64,000 nt of DNA, taken from Voacanga thouarsii. Taxonomy: Eukaryota > Streptophyta > Magnoliopsida > Gentianales > Apocynaceae. Shown here one piece after another: positions 1-11,867 of this stretch. The stretch spans positions 1-64,000 of the forward strand of contig JANUWF010001220.1 in the NCBI GenBank assembly GCA_026120185.1, read 5' to 3'. The position numbers were made by a program, and so were the translations under genes. Every line of letters starts with the position of its first letter. Position 1 is the stretch's first letter. The notes below the pieces were generated by a model, which saw only the letters and a program-made list of their open reading frames with translations, was not told the origin of the DNA and did no database searches.

Positions 1-831
1 CACATCTCCTTGTTTCATAGAAGAGAGATCCAAATCATACAAGTACACTCATCAATAAATGTCACAAAATAACGAGCACTAGATAATGTAGGGATTTAAG
101 CAGGTCCCCAAGCATCAGAGTGGATGGTCATAAAAAGAGGTGGTATTCTTATTAGAACTAGGTAGATAGGAAATTCTATGGCTCTTTGCCATTTCACAAA
201 CGTCACAATTAAACTGAGAATTTGTATGTAAACACAAACTTGGTTTCAATTTGCAAAGATAACTAAATGATAGATGACCAAGGCGATGATGCCATAACCA
301 GGCCATATCCTTGTTTTCTTGACTCCCTCCAATGTTATTTTCTTGACCATATATCTGATTATTAGCCAAATCAAGATAGTACAAATTTCCACGTCTAATA
401 CTATACCTAAGGGTCTGTTATGTTACAATATCCTAAAAAACACATTGATCAGGCAAAACAATTATTGTACAATTTAAGCTTTTGTGAGTTTGTTCACAGA
501 TAAAAGATTGGAAGAAAAAGAAGGAACTACAAGCACAGTAACAAGATTAGTAGAATTTGACACATATAACTTCTCCATTAGTAGTGAGTATGTAAGGTTG
601 AGTAGAAGAATGAATAGATGAAAGATGGGTAGAATCGTTGATCATGTAGTTAGTAGTACATGCATCGATAATCCATGCATCATTCATAGTAAGATAAGTG
701 TTGGATTAGCAGCCTGGGCAACATGTGCTGCAATTGTATTTGAAGTAGATGCAGTCACTGCCTCATCTGTTGTGATAGTAACAGCAGCTTGTCCAATTTT
801 CTTTCGAGGTTTCTTTGTGAAATCCCATCAT
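1..831 (-). pseudogene. copia pol remnant: protease region and GAG-pre-integrase domain
   Basis: The clearest part is 115-384, an 89-residue open stretch holding the zinc-binding start of integrase: WHHRLGHLS, then a CDVCEMAKSHR motif, the HHCC-type arrangement typical of copia GAG-pre-integrase. Upstream (about 400-830) should hold the protease; I could not find a clean DSG triad there and the frame is broken. The integrase core and RT would lie left of position 1. The family is clear; the product is certainly non-functional as read. Confidence 0.75.
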
Positions 832-1681
832 TCAGGATAACCCAATAATTTCATAGCAATGTTGTTTGGAATGTCCCTCCTCACCACAATGAGTGCAAAT
901 ATAGCTATTTCCTTTAGTGCCAAATTTTGTCCTTTTACCTGGTTGGGATTTTTCATGGCGTGTGTGGGCAATCAAGTGAACCATACCATCTGACTGAACC
1001 TTAGGTTCCTTCATAGTTTGCCTTTGGGTGTGATCCTTGCGAACATATGCATAACATGACTCAAGATAAAGAAGTGGACCTTTTCTCAAAATTTCACTTT
1101 GAGCTTGATTGAATTATAGGTCAACGCCGACCAAAAAAATATGAACTCGAAGTTGAGTTATATATTTATGCAGCGAATTGACTACAACGAGTATTATTTT
1201 CTTGTGTTTGAACACGAGCATCGATTTCCTGAAATATGCCAATCAATTCATTGTAATACAAAGATAAGGGTTTACCATTTTGATAAGTGGTAAACGATCT
1301 CCGATTCAATTCAAAGCGTTGTGTTTCATCCGAGCTATCATAAAAAGTCTTTGCAATAGCTTCCCATATTTCTTTGGTCGTTTAAAGATGGATGAATCGT
1401 TTTATCAAGAGCGGACTCATAGAATCGATAAGCCAATTCTTAACCCGGTTATTATCAATAAGCCGGGTTTCCAATTGCTTATCTCCGACAAATAGTTTCG
1501 GTCTTGTACACTGTAAGGAATCAGATTTGTTTCGAGCTTCAATACGCATCTCTATAAGCTACGACCATAATGGACAATTCATATCATCTAAGATGATTCC
1601 AAATAGAAAATGGGTGTTATCTTGAACAATAATTTGAGATTCATAAGGGATGATAGAGGCGAAGAGGTCTTTTTCAGTCAT
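832..1681 (-). pseudogene. copia gag (UBN2-type nucleocapsid with CCHC zinc knuckle)
   Basis: The likely start is the ATG at 1681-1679, about 40 bases inside the primer site, giving MTEKDLFASIIPYES. A tryptophan motif follows (CPLWS then a stop where copia gags read ALWSQ), a shortly spaced EMRIEARNK segment, and near the end an intact zinc knuckle, C-x2-C-x4-H-x4-C (CTHCGEEGHSKQHC, about 858-900), followed by YEIIG as in many plant copia gags. An early stop just after LWS and later frame changes make it a pseudogene. Nucleocapsid function is inferred from family. Confidence 0.8.
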
Positions 1682-1721
1682 GACTACAAGAAAAAAAAAC
1701 TTCGACTTCTACATTATGTGT

Positions 1722-1733
1722 GGCTCGATACCA
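1722..1733 (-). promoter_or_regulatory. primer binding site (initiator tRNA-Met type)
   Basis: On the minus strand the LTR ends CTACA and is followed at once by TGGTATCGAGCC, a slightly changed version of the plant tRNA-Met primer site TGGTATCAGAGC. This fixes the 5' LTR/internal boundary at 1733/1734. Confidence 0.8.
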
Positions 1734-1881
1734 TGTAGAAAAGATAATAGAGAATAATTCTGTGTGTGTTTTCAAGCAATCACAACCTATATATTTATAC
1801 TAATTGTGATACAACAAGATCCTATTTTGTATCCTAAACATAAGTCAATTAATTACTACAAATCATTTACACAATCTGTCA
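1734..1881 (-). repeat. 5' LTR of the copia element (148 bp)
   Basis: On the minus strand it begins TGACAG at 1881 and ends CTACA at 1734 beside the primer site. It holds a TATAAATA promoter box (plus-strand 1792-1799) at the distance expected upstream of an R region. The short length fits several plant copia lineages. The 3' LTR is outside the window, so the outer edge is inferred from TG and from where the FRS homology resumes. Confidence 0.65.
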
Positions 1882-3716
1882 AAGTTGACAATAGATTTTC
1901 CTCCTTAGATTACTCATGCCAACAATACATGTGTGCACAATATCCCGTACTATTCAAATTTTTGGTAGCTACAACTAAAATATTAGTACTTGTATTAAGG
2001 TATACTTTTCTTGTTTTGGGTCCCTATTTTGTATCCAAAGTAACACTAAAATTGATGGTGGATTCACCACAAAGTTCTTCTTCGTGAGATGAGGCCAGAA
2101 TGCCCTTAAACTCTTTCTCGAACACCTTGTACAATTTATAAGTATAAAAGTGGGCAGCTTGTTGTAATTCTAGGTTAGTATTTATTGCAATGGGTAGTTT
2201 CCTTTGTTTACATGCAAAATTAGCCTCGACTTTATTTTAGCAATTCCCCAAGTTTGCGCTCAAACTCAACAACAAATTTCATAAGAGAAGTGGCCATACT
2301 GCCAATTCCATTTAAAATACTATTTGTACCCTCACTTCTTGAAGTGCTTTTAAATTCGGTACTAAATGATTTGTTGGTAAGAGCTGTATACTATCTTTGT
2401 CAAAGATTATACAATCTTTTTAACCATTTATGCCCACTAAAATTATACCCATTAATCATTTTAGCCCATGTCTCTTCAAACTCCTTCTTCGTCTTGCAAC
2501 CCGTCAAGTACGTATGAAACAATTGTTAAAACTTTAAATCATTGTTGAGACCTACTAGCTATGATGGGGTATTTTTATAAATGTGCCACAAACATAATTT
2601 GTGTTGGCTCCCAAAAAACACTATATCAACAACTTTTATGATTGTTGCATCCCGGTCGATCATAAATGTCATGGGTTGCCTATTATTTATAGACTCCAAA
2701 AAAGATCTAAATGCCCATTCAAATGATACAATAGACTTGTCGAGATAAAAATGCACATGCAAATAAAATAGTTTGCCAATGATGATTTACCCCAGTGAAT
2801 GGTGCACACACTAGGTTATATCTATCGATTCTATATGTTGCGTCAAAAACTACAACATCACTGAAGAAATTATAATCAATCTAGCACCTACTATCCCTCT
2901 AAAAAAAATTATGAATTGGCCCTTCATCATCCAACTTAACATCCTAGAAAAACATACCTTCAGTGCTAGTTCTATGCTTGAAATGGTTGACTAAACTTTG
3001 AGCATTTCGCTTTTCAATCAATGAGTTTCTTCTGCTAGTAAGTTCATTGTACGCCTCTTTTTTTAAGAACTCAACACTTGCAACACTATCACCTTCTTTT
3101 GTTATATAAGAAAATGCTTACCAACCATTAGCTGTAAAGTGTCTTCTTAAGCCTGTGATACCAGATGGAATGGTTTTAACAAATGATTCTCATATATCTT
3201 GGCCATCTCATGGTTATACTCCTTATATAGCTTGCTAACCTTCCAAATGCCATTCTTATCGACTTCAAACTGCACCATTACCTTGTAATCAATTCTTGTA
3301 TCCAACTTTTCATAAGACCTAGCTTCACTTTCAAATTTTTTAACTCCTTGTTTTGAGAAAAAGAAGATTTTTGACCTAATGTCTTTTGTCCCTTGCACGT
3401 AGTATTGTTTTCCCTTTCTTACACTAAAGCCACAGACATATACATATTCACAGTATAAGTTAGACACTTTCTCTTAACAATCTACAATAGTATTCATTAA
3501 TTTCTTTTTCCAAGCTCTGAATTATTGACTTTTCATTCTTATCATCCTCATCCTTTTTTTCCCTCTGCTCATTTCTCAAACACATTTTCAATATCATTGT
3601 TACCGTTGCCTTGCAATGACTGAATTTTTTCACTTGTTTGGTGCAAGAATTGAGCTTCTTCATTCTTGCCTTCTTCTAAATCATCAATAAAAATCGTATC
3701 TACACAACTTGATATC
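1882..3716 (-). pseudogene. FHY3/FAR1-like (FRS) pseudogene, MULE-transposase derived
   Basis: Domains occur in family order on the minus strand. A FAR1 DNA-binding region (about 3147-3467) shows YVCGFSVRKGKQYY, then YKVMVQFEVDKNGIWKVSK and EYNHEM. A MULE transposase block (about 2559-2900) shows FDATYR, WAFRSFLESIN, then MIDRDATI and HKLCLWHIYKN. A SWIM finger remnant (about 1917-1985) has FSCSY for the usual CSC, then GILCTHVL; the second cysteine is lost. A splice acceptor (TTTGTAG, minus strand) lies at about 3717. Frameshifts and stops separate the pieces. FRS proteins are transposase-derived transcription factors of light signalling; this copy is dead, and its C-terminus is replaced by the copia LTR. 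Confidence 0.8.
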
Positions 3717-5255
3717 CTACAAACCAAAAATTTATATAAGTAGTGAGAATTCAATTTAGTCAATCTTAATTTTCTAAATTAGAAAAAATGCCCAAAATCT
3801 CCATAAACTATGAAGTATACATACTTGTCACACATAGTACATAGTTTATGGCATCATTTAACTACAAAGGATGACTACAGAGTTAGCTCTATTCTTTTAT
3901 CTATTTATGAATTTTCTATAGCACAGAAAACTTTCTTCCATGCATCTCTAAGCATTTTCAGTTCATATCCATTGGCCATAAAACACAGAGAGGATTGTTG
4001 ATAAGATTTTAGATTATTAAACAAACAATAATAGAATAGACAACAGCATATGGAGGGTCAACAATTACATATTCTCTTTGGAAAATATACACTCATCTAA
4101 CATTCTGAACCAGAATCTTAAAAAGCAAAGAACATATAGACTTTTTGAAAGCAAATAAACGCATTGTCTCGGTAAAACAACGTGAAAAGAAATGGAAATG
4201 GTAGAAAAAAAAGAAAAGAATACATTGATTTGTTGAAAACCAAACTGAAATCAAGCAAAATGGCAATTGAGCTGGGACTACTTGTTCAAAACCAGGGTAA
4301 AATCAAAAGCAGAATAGCAGCCGAGTTGGTTAACCATTGTTGAGGGGAAAATAGGAAAAGTTCAAAAAATTGGTAAAATTGAATTTTGGAATAAAATAAT
4401 ATGGTGGGACAAGTGTTGGCTTCTAGGATTAGTTGGGCCCACCCGATCCACCGATGGAATCGTGGATCAGGTCTACCTAAGTATTTTTCATTAGTTTGTC
4501 CTTGACCTGACTTGTTGCGCCGAATTGAAACCTCAAGAGAGTATATTATGGGGTTCACTATACAGAATCCCAGCCTCCATTTCAAATGCTTTCTTTTGTT
4601 TCATACTACAAAATGTGGCAGATTAATTTCAATTAAGTGTGTGGAAATTGACAAGATTCTCAATCAACCACATTGAATAAGGACATTATTAATTTAACCC
4701 CTAAAAGTGACAAAAACATTCTAAAAGAGAGTTTGCAGGAATGGCCCTTTTTTTTCCCAAAACATGGACAAAAGATGCATTTATTAATTTTGGTTTAGCC
4801 CTAAAAAATGGTTAGTATTTTGAATCTAGGACACGGAACATAAATATCTCAATTGGGTTTTAATATTCAAGATACACCAATTAAGCCTTTCCTCCCTCCT
4901 ATTTAGATAGTAAGGTCAAACAAGTAAAAGTTAGCATAATAGAGATCTTTTTGAAGGACTTCTAAAGGGATAAAAATAACACAATCTCTTATTTTTATAA
5001 ATTCTAACTCTACAAGTAAAACAAGTAGCCACCAAAATAACATGTAATATCATTTGTAGCTACTCTCCTATTCGCGTCCTCCCCTTCTTTCTAATTAAAA
5101 CCATCACTGCTATGTTTTCTTTTTAGTACCTTTTACTCTTACTGCCTCCCCTTTGCTTGCCGCTCTATACTTCCTCAATTCTCTTTCCACAAGCCACCTT
5201 AGCAAAACCCTTATACGTTCTTTTCCTTTCCATTGACTTCTTTCTCCTCTTTTTT
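3717..5255. other. AT-rich non-coding stretch
   Basis: The proximal part may include the intron and upstream exon of the FRS pseudogene. Beyond about 4000 I see no conserved protein motif on either strand; the 99-residue minus-strand frame at 4286-4585 shows no recognisable domain. Pyrimidine-rich tracts occur near 5050-5250. Confidence 0.5.
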
Positions 5256-5459
5256 CAGGGGCAGACATAGAATTAAAAATTTTGAAGGATTAAGATAATT
5301 ATTCAGTTTATTTTAAACATTTTGAGAGCCGAAAATAACTATTCTAATTATATCAATCATAATTTGTTATAAATAATGTATGTCTTCAATAGAATTTCAA
5401 TAAAATAAAATAAAAAATTGGAAGGAGGGGGGCCTGGCTATGTGTGGCGTCTGCCACTG
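5256..5459. mobile_element. small non-autonomous DNA element, hAT-like
   Basis: The ends are CAGGGGCAGACATAG and, read inward from the right, CAGTGGCAGACGCCACA, an imperfect inverted repeat of the common plant CAGTGGC type. The flanking eight bases (TCTTTTTT left, TCTCTTTC right) form a degenerate 8-bp target duplication. About 204 bp, no coding capacity. The hAT assignment rests on the 8-bp duplication and is moderate. Confidence 0.5.
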
Positions 5460-5530
5460 TCTCTTTCCTCCAAGCCACTGGCAAATCTATCCTCTGTCTC
5501 AAACCTAATCTTTTTCCTGGCACCTACTTA

Positions 5531-5947
5531 AAGTGTACTTAGATAGCAATTGTTTTGACACAAATTTTTTAAATATAATAAAATTATTAAATATGTAAAG
5601 TTAAAATATGATCCTAACTTAGATCAAATAGAGATTATGATGTGTTATGAATATATAATAATTTTTGAAAAATAAAAATAATTTAAATTATAATTATTTC
5701 AAATTAAAACCGCAATACATATATTCTAATTCAAAACACACAACACACTTTAATTTAATGTATTGCGGTTTTAATTTGAAATAATTATAATTTAAATAAT
5801 TTTTATTTTTCAAAACTATTATATACTAATTATACATCGTATTCTCTTTTATTTGGACTTCACATAGACATCATCTTAACTTTATTTATGTAATAATTTT
5901 TATTATATTCATCTCAATCTAATTTTTATTCACTTACACAGAGTCTA
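5531..5947. mobile_element. long foldback (hairpin) MITE
   Basis: An almost perfect inverted repeat is centred at about 5739. The inner arms (5650-5720 and 5758-5828) match nearly base for base, including ACCGCAATACAT against ATGTATTGCGGT, with a 37-base loop. The outer arms match more loosely out to TTAGATAGC / GAGTCTAAA. A related half-copy occurs at about 24680-24845. No coding capacity; superfamily not assigned because I could not define a target duplication. Confidence 0.65.
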
Positions 5948-6164
5948 AATATATTGTATGTGCATAATCCATAAAGGGACTAAATGAAATGGAGTGAAAT
6001 TCATTTCTCAAAGTTTCCATGGAAGGAAGCATCCGAGAAATAACGAGAGAAACTCATTTCTCAACAACCTTAACCTTAGTTATTCTACAAGGACGGATTC
6101 CGCTAGGCCGGGGGGAGGGGTGTGGGGTCCTAGAAAAATTAAAATTTTTTAAGCTAGAATCCCA

Positions 6165-7947
6165 AATTTCTATTTCTTTTCCGGAACAAAACTGTCTATA
6201 TTTCACACAGATTTAATCCAATAGACTGCTATGAGAATGGAGATATAAGTCATCCTCAAGACTCATTAAATCGCTTATGTCTTGATTCAAGCTCCTTGGC
6301 TAAGAATCTCGTCCGTTTCGAGAATTCTAGGTAGTACTGGATTGAAATTAATAATGTAGCCTATCTTCAAATTCTTTTTTTTTTTTTTTTTGCTAAGTTA
6401 TCTTCAAATTCATAGTAGCAGCATATTCACCTACGCCCCGCCCCACGCCACCCCACACACGTTCCCCATATTTCGTTGGTTAGTTTCGCCTCCGGTTTCC
6501 CTTTCAACGCAGCTCGTTATGTGCAATAGCTGACGTGTCAACCTATTATTGGCTCGAGATGGCATCCGTCAAACTAGAGATAAACAGCCTTGCAGGGCAG
6601 AATTTTCTTCTTCTTTTCACAAGCCTCAAAACCTTTCTTCCAAGTAATTACAGGGAAATTTATGGGAATATGATGCTACCATTTTATACTCAACATCACA
6701 TCACATAAAAGCATTTGTTGGAAAACTTCGTTAGACTTCTGGGAAATATCATGTAAGTTTCATCACAAATTTAGTCATTAAAAATAACACTTGATGCAAT
6801 TATATATATGTATATTGAGAAGGGCAAAATATGTTAACTATCTTTATACTTTTTCAAATTTTAATTTTTACTTTTAAATTTTAAAATATATAATTTTAAC
6901 TCTTAAATATTTAAAAAAATAATTCTTCTGTCAATTTAAACAGTTAAGTATCCATGAAAGTAAATCACAGAATCCAATCATGCAATAAAAATTTCAAATT
7001 TTACCTTTTAATAAACAAAACTCAGATATAAAGATGGGGAAAAAAGAAAAAAAATTAAATTTAATTCTCAATGGATAGTAAAAAATTCAAATTCAATTCT
7101 TGATGGATAGTAATTTTCTTGACATCTCTACAAAAAGGAAGAATAGATCTAAAAGGAGAAATGAATTACCGAAAAAAAAATCTGAGAGGAGAAGTGAGAG
7201 ATGCACAAGTCGTAATAATCTTTTTTTATCATATACAGAAATTACTTTATAAGAATTAGAGGAAAGCTTGGCATCACATTATGAGGGTTATAAGTGAACG
7301 AAAATACTTATAATATAGGTTATGTGGGAGCAATGTGATAAATTTCTATGAGCATTTAATAGTTTTAATTGATGAAAGTGCTATTTTTTTTATATATATT
7401 TCAAATATTCGAGAGTTAAAGATCATATGTTTTAAAATTCGATGGTAAGAATCAAAATTTGTAAAAGTTTAAGGATAACTAATATATTTTATTCTATTAA
7501 AAATAAGTTATCAGATACTTTCAAAAAAGTAACAATAGACTATTAGTAGGATTTGATGATTGACAATCTTGCTCTAAAAAATAGACATTTTTATAATTAT
7601 ATTCCTAATATTAAAATTTTTTATTGTATTATTCTAAATCTTAAAATTTCTCAATTTGCTTTTTTGACTACAAAACTAATGGCTAAACTTGTCATTGACT
7701 ATTGCTTAAGTTTCAACTATCTAAACTATTATGAACCTACAACTATAAAAAGGAGGATAAAGCATCTCCAAACAGAAATGAAACGACTAATCAAACAGAG
7801 TGAAATTCATTTTTCAAAATTTCCATGAGAAAGAAGCATCCAAGAAATAACGCCAGAAATTCAATTCTCAACAACCTCAGACGTAGTTTTTCCATGATAA
7901 GGAAGTTTTTGTGAAATTCCTGCTATTGTTTCACTTAATATATATAC

Positions 7948-7995
<48 letters not shown>

Positions 7996-8290
7996 AGAAA
8001 ACGTATAAATGAATCGAAGCTGAAATCTATTAACTTAATAAAAATTAATAAAAATTAAAACTTCTAATCAATTAAATCACCACCAACTTTTATGTAGCAT
8101 TCAATTGACAAACAGAATGTATAAAACTTTATTATAACAGTGACATTGGCACGTGTGATACGATATTATTAAATAATTTCACATCTAGACAATATATTAA
8201 ATTTGATATGAGTTTAAGGAAACTAGGAAAGGCTAGGGACTAATAGCTTAATTATAGTGTGATTAGTATATCCAACGATGTATGCATTTT
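6165..8290. repeat. dispersed non-coding repeat, copy 1
   Basis: Long stretches recur in direct orientation elsewhere: 6230-6300 and 6530-6790 match 24600-25110, 7495-7800 matches 25110-25445, 6165-6260 matches 10790-10900, and 8130-8290 matches the ends of the copies at 11040-11100 and 24000-24120. Matches were read by eye and are interrupted. No reading frame is conserved between copies, so the repeat is not coding. An 18-base T run lies at 6373-6390. Confidence 0.65.
7951..7993. repeat. (TA)n microsatellite
   Basis: About 21 uninterrupted TA units. No other feature is associated with it. Confidence 0.95.
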
Positions 8291-8475
8291 TTCCCCCTTA
8301 ATTTGCCATGGTAGCTTCAGACCCAATCAAATCCGGGCCAATTTAGAAGGGTCTGGGACAAGGCGGTAACCTAGATGGGTTGTATTTTTGTCATTTCAAG
8401 GTTGAGGGTTGTCATTCCTGCTAACTGCCAAATGGAGGGTTAGTCAACTACAGAGACATATTTTGGGAGGGGGCT

Positions 8476-8936
8476 GGGATGGCACCTACCTTTATTTTAT
8501 ATGAAAATTTGAAGATAAGTCTTTATAGTATATAAGGATATATATTAATACTCATTATCAATTTGAGATATTCATTTTGGTCAAACGAGGACGGCAGTTA
8601 AGTAGTAATTGTGAGTGTTGTAAGACCTATTATCTCGTTTGGGGACCTGTGGACACGGGACATAATATTTGGTATCAGAGTTTGTAATCAGTCCCGACAT
8701 GAAATCTAAGCCATGCTACCTAGTTGGTCCTCGATTTGATTCGTAAGTTTGGACCCAACGAAGACGCTTGGATCTAAATGGGGGAGAATGAGATATCCCT
8801 ATTCACATAAGATTCTGATGATAAATTTAATGGTATATAAGAATGTGCCTAAGAAGTTATTATCAATTTAGGATGTTTATTTTAGCTCAATGAGAATGTT
8901 GGACAAGTAATTGACCGTGAATACTGCCATGTCCAT
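8476..8936 (+). mobile_element. TRIM (miniature LTR retroelement)
   Basis: Two short similar terminal repeats (about 8476-8662 and 8789-8936) share GTATATAAG, TTATCAATTT and AAGTAATTG in the same order. Between them lie a tRNA-Met primer site (TGGTATCAGAG at 8670) just after the first repeat and a polypurine tract (ATGGGGGAGAA) just before the second. The ~125-base interior has no coding capacity. Direct repeats, primer site and polypurine tract in under 500 bases is the definition of a TRIM. Exact outer ends are uncertain. Confidence 0.65.
8670..8681 (+). promoter_or_regulatory. primer binding site of the TRIM
   Basis: TGGTATCAGAGT differs from the plant initiator tRNA-Met primer site only at the last base. 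It lies a few bases after the first terminal repeat. Confidence 0.7.
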
Positions 8937-9242
8937 TGTCGCACCCTCAAATCTACGAGCACGAAGCATGACAGACTCACCCCCCAAAATTTTTTAAAAC
9001 TTCATAATTTACCCTAAAATTTTAAAAAGATAGTTTAAAATTTTATATTTCGTCCCCCTAAAAAATTTTTACAAATCATAATATTGTTCTTATAACATTT
9101 TATTTTATATAACTTTCCCCCAATCCCTAATTCCTGGTTCCATTCCTGATCAATTGTAGTTATCCCTACCTGTCACGGGTAAATGGACTGGGTCTATTAT
9201 CTGTGACCATAATCATCTGGGAAAAAAAATGCTTTACATGTA

Positions 9243-10215
9243 TAGAGCTGTCAAAATGGGTCAACCCAACCCAGCCTACATGAGTTGACAGAAATATGGG
9301 CCAGGACAAGTCAACCCATTTTTTTTATGAACTGTCAAATCCTAAGCCCAACCCAACCCTTCTTAGCCCATGGACATTTATATATAAATAATATTTTTTT
9401 AAAAAAAATTCATACCATATTTATATTTTTTAGTCTTTAATTCTAATTCTAGTACAAATATAATGAATCAAATTATAACTTAAAATAAAATATAAATATC
9501 AAATAATAAGTTAAGTATATTTTATCTATTATATTTTACACATATAATTCTACATAAATTTATAATTTTAACAAGTTTGAAAATTAAACATCACAAACCA
9601 CATAATAAAATACATAACTCTCAAATATATAAACATAGTAATCCAATTTAAAAGTTCAAATTTAGAAATATCAAAATTAAAAATCAACATTTGTTTCATA
9701 ATTTCATATAAAGGCCATGAACGGCTAAAAGTATTGTTCACACTTCGAAAAAGGATGCACATTCTTCAACCATCTAAGATTTTTTTCAATAATTTTATTT
9801 GAATCTACTATTGACAATGATATATTTGACATGACTGTTTCAATGTTGGATTTTTCATCTAATAATCACAAATCGCAATAAGAAAGAAGAATATTAGTAT
9901 TATACTTATTAATTATTAACTAGTTAAAAAAATTAAAAAAATTGTTACGTATTACCATCAACATCTACAGTTAATTTGTGGTTTTGACTTTTGAAACTTT
10001 TAAAAATTTTGAATTGTGAATTTTAAAAAAATAAATAAAAGAGGTGGCCCATGCCCATGGGCCAAGCCCAGCCCACCCACTCAACCCATGAACTTTGTGG
10101 ACCGGGTCAAATAGACCCGATTGAAATATGAGTCTAAAAAATTATAACCCACCCTATCTTATATTACTTGTGGACTAGACCGTACCCATAGACTTAATTC
10201 ATTTTGACAGCTCTA
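9243..10215. mobile_element. non-autonomous hAT element (973 bp)
   Basis: Sixteen-base terminal inverted repeats (TAGAGCTGTCAAAATG) are flanked on both sides by a perfect 8-bp target duplication, TACATGTA (9235-9242 and 10216-10223). The interior is AT-rich and has no transposase. Segments rich in GGGTCAACCC, GGCCCATG and their complements near both ends are likely subterminal repeats. Eight-base duplications and the end sequence identify hAT. Confidence 0.85.
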
Positions 10216-10299
10216 TACATGTATGCTTTTATCAACACCCCCAAATTCTAAGTACTTACCATATAAAAGAATGTATTCTATATAATACTCAAAGAAGTA

Positions 10300-11100
10300 T
10301 AAACTATAAAGTTAGTAAAGTTAAATCGTGTTCCATAATAAGGAAATTGATCAAAATTAGAAAATTAAGTAAAATATTATATATTTTCGCTTATAGAAAG
10401 AGACCAGGCGATAAATTATTGAAAAAAAAATTACTTACCGAAAAACATTACGAATATAGATACACGAATCAATTCAAGAAGGAGATAATAATTCAAAGAA
10501 GAAATTATTTACCCGAAGATATTATGGTGTACTCAGAGAATATAAAACAGATTTTTCTTTTTCATAACACATGTTAGTATAATTTTAAATTTTTTAAAAA
10601 ATTATGAATTCAAACGTTAATATTAGAATATATTTAAAATGATAACAAAACTATAAACGTATTTTTTCCTATAAAAATTAAAAATTTTAAAAAATATTCT
10701 TTAAAATTTTATATTTCACCCTTTCAAAATTTTTTTCAATATTATAACATTATCTTCCAATATATCTTTTTATGTAATTTGCCCTTGATTCTCAAATTTC
10801 TAATTTTATTTCTAAATAAAATTGTCTATGTTTCACACAAATTCAGTCCAAATGAACTGTTACGAGAAAAGAGATATAAATTAAACTCATGGATGTTGTT
10901 GGATAGGAAATGCTTATAATTAATTGAACAATCATGTCGCTTACCACTATTCAAGTTTACTGGAAAAATTTAAAAAGTATCAATATAATAGTGTCACAAA
11001 TGATATGATATCATTAAACAATTTCAATCTTAAATAACGTATCAAATTTAAGATGAGTTTAAAGACAGAAATTAGTTCAATATTTTTTTGGTGGAACTAC
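10300..11100. repeat. dispersed non-coding repeat, copy 2 (partial)
   Basis: 10430-11100 is colinear with 23430-24060, for example the shared GATACACGAAT, TTCAAGAAGGAGATAA and AGGAAATGCTTATAAT. 10790-10900 also matches 6165-6260. A 76-codon open frame at 10347-10577 is broken in the other copy and is not treated as a gene. This copy ends just before the Tat element. Confidence 0.6.
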
Positions 11101-11163
11101 ACGTGGATATTTTTTTAGCAGTAGGAGAGTTGAAATTGAATTCAAATGAATTTAGTATAACTT

Positions 11164-11852
11164 TGTTGCTGTTAAAATAATGAGCCGATGTAACCAGGTA
11201 TCGGCTACTCTTCTGATAAACATAAATGATCGGATATGGTGAAACAAAAAATGGTATCATATCTTTTTTGAATCAGGGATCGGATTTCTTGAACTTATTA
11301 TAGAAATGGTTCAAGAAAGTCAGTTGAAAATGCACAACAGAAGGACTTTTCGTAACAACAAGTAAATACGTGTATTGATGCACTTTAAGGAAAAATTACG
11401 TAAAAGATCTAAACTTCGACGTAAGAACGGAAAGCCGTAAAGAAAGCTGGAAACAAAGCTGTAAAGGAAAGTTATAATAAAGCTGTAAGAAATTGAGTTT
11501 CTAGACTAAAAAACTATAAATGACGATGAAATATAAGAAATCGAAATTTGATGCTTTTAGTTGATGATGGTCGTATCCGGGTTCGGGCAACGCTCCTATT
11601 TTAAACATGCTTCAATCGAGCCCCTAACAAATCGTGGAGTTTCTTCCGCCAAAGAATACTCCCAATGATCGTGCAAAATTCTTGCGCCGAAAGATCGAGA
11701 ATTTGTTTTTCTTCTTATCGGTTTCGTGGTGCCGATGTTTATCATGACTATCGACTGTTTGAAATGTTGACTTTATCGGCTCGACAAATCTTATCGAATC
11801 AACAACGGCTCAAAATAACCGTTGCGTCGGCTCAGCAAAGCCGACGTCAACA
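11164..11852 (-). repeat. 3' LTR of the Tat element
   Basis: Starts TGTTGCTGTT and ends GACGTCAACA on the plus strand, and aligns end to end with 21405-22095. The position equivalent to the other LTR's TATA box reads TTTTAAAC, so the box is lost in this copy. Confidence 0.93.
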
Positions 11853-11867
11853 CATGTCCCCCGAGTC
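11853..11867 (-). promoter_or_regulatory. polypurine tract of the Tat element
   Basis: Minus strand GACTCGGGGGACATG directly precedes the 3' LTR start, the position used to prime plus-strand DNA synthesis. Confidence 0.65.

Larger units (their letters stand above)
1..1881 (-). mobile_element. Ty1/copia retrotransposon, 5' part (cut by window edge)
   Basis: Reading the minus strand from 1881 downward there is a short LTR, a tRNA-Met-type primer site, a gag with a CCHC knuckle and the GAG-pre-integrase part of pol, which is the Ty1/copia order. The rest of pol and the 3' LTR lie beyond position 1. The element sits directly against the SWIM-finger remnant of an FRS-like pseudogene, so it inserted into that gene. 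Coding parts have in-frame stops, so it is not autonomous. Confidence 0.85.

Noticed and set aside
4286..4585. 99-codon minus-strand frame
   Set aside because: No recognisable domain, splice or promoter signal; surrounded by non-coding sequence.
7553..7828. 91-codon plus-strand frame in repeat copy 1
   Set aside because: The equivalent region at 25150-25440 is interrupted and shifted; low-complexity AT-rich chance frame.
10347..10577. 76-codon lysine-rich frame
   Set aside because: The homologous sequence at 23430-23560 does not preserve the frame, so it is not under coding constraint.
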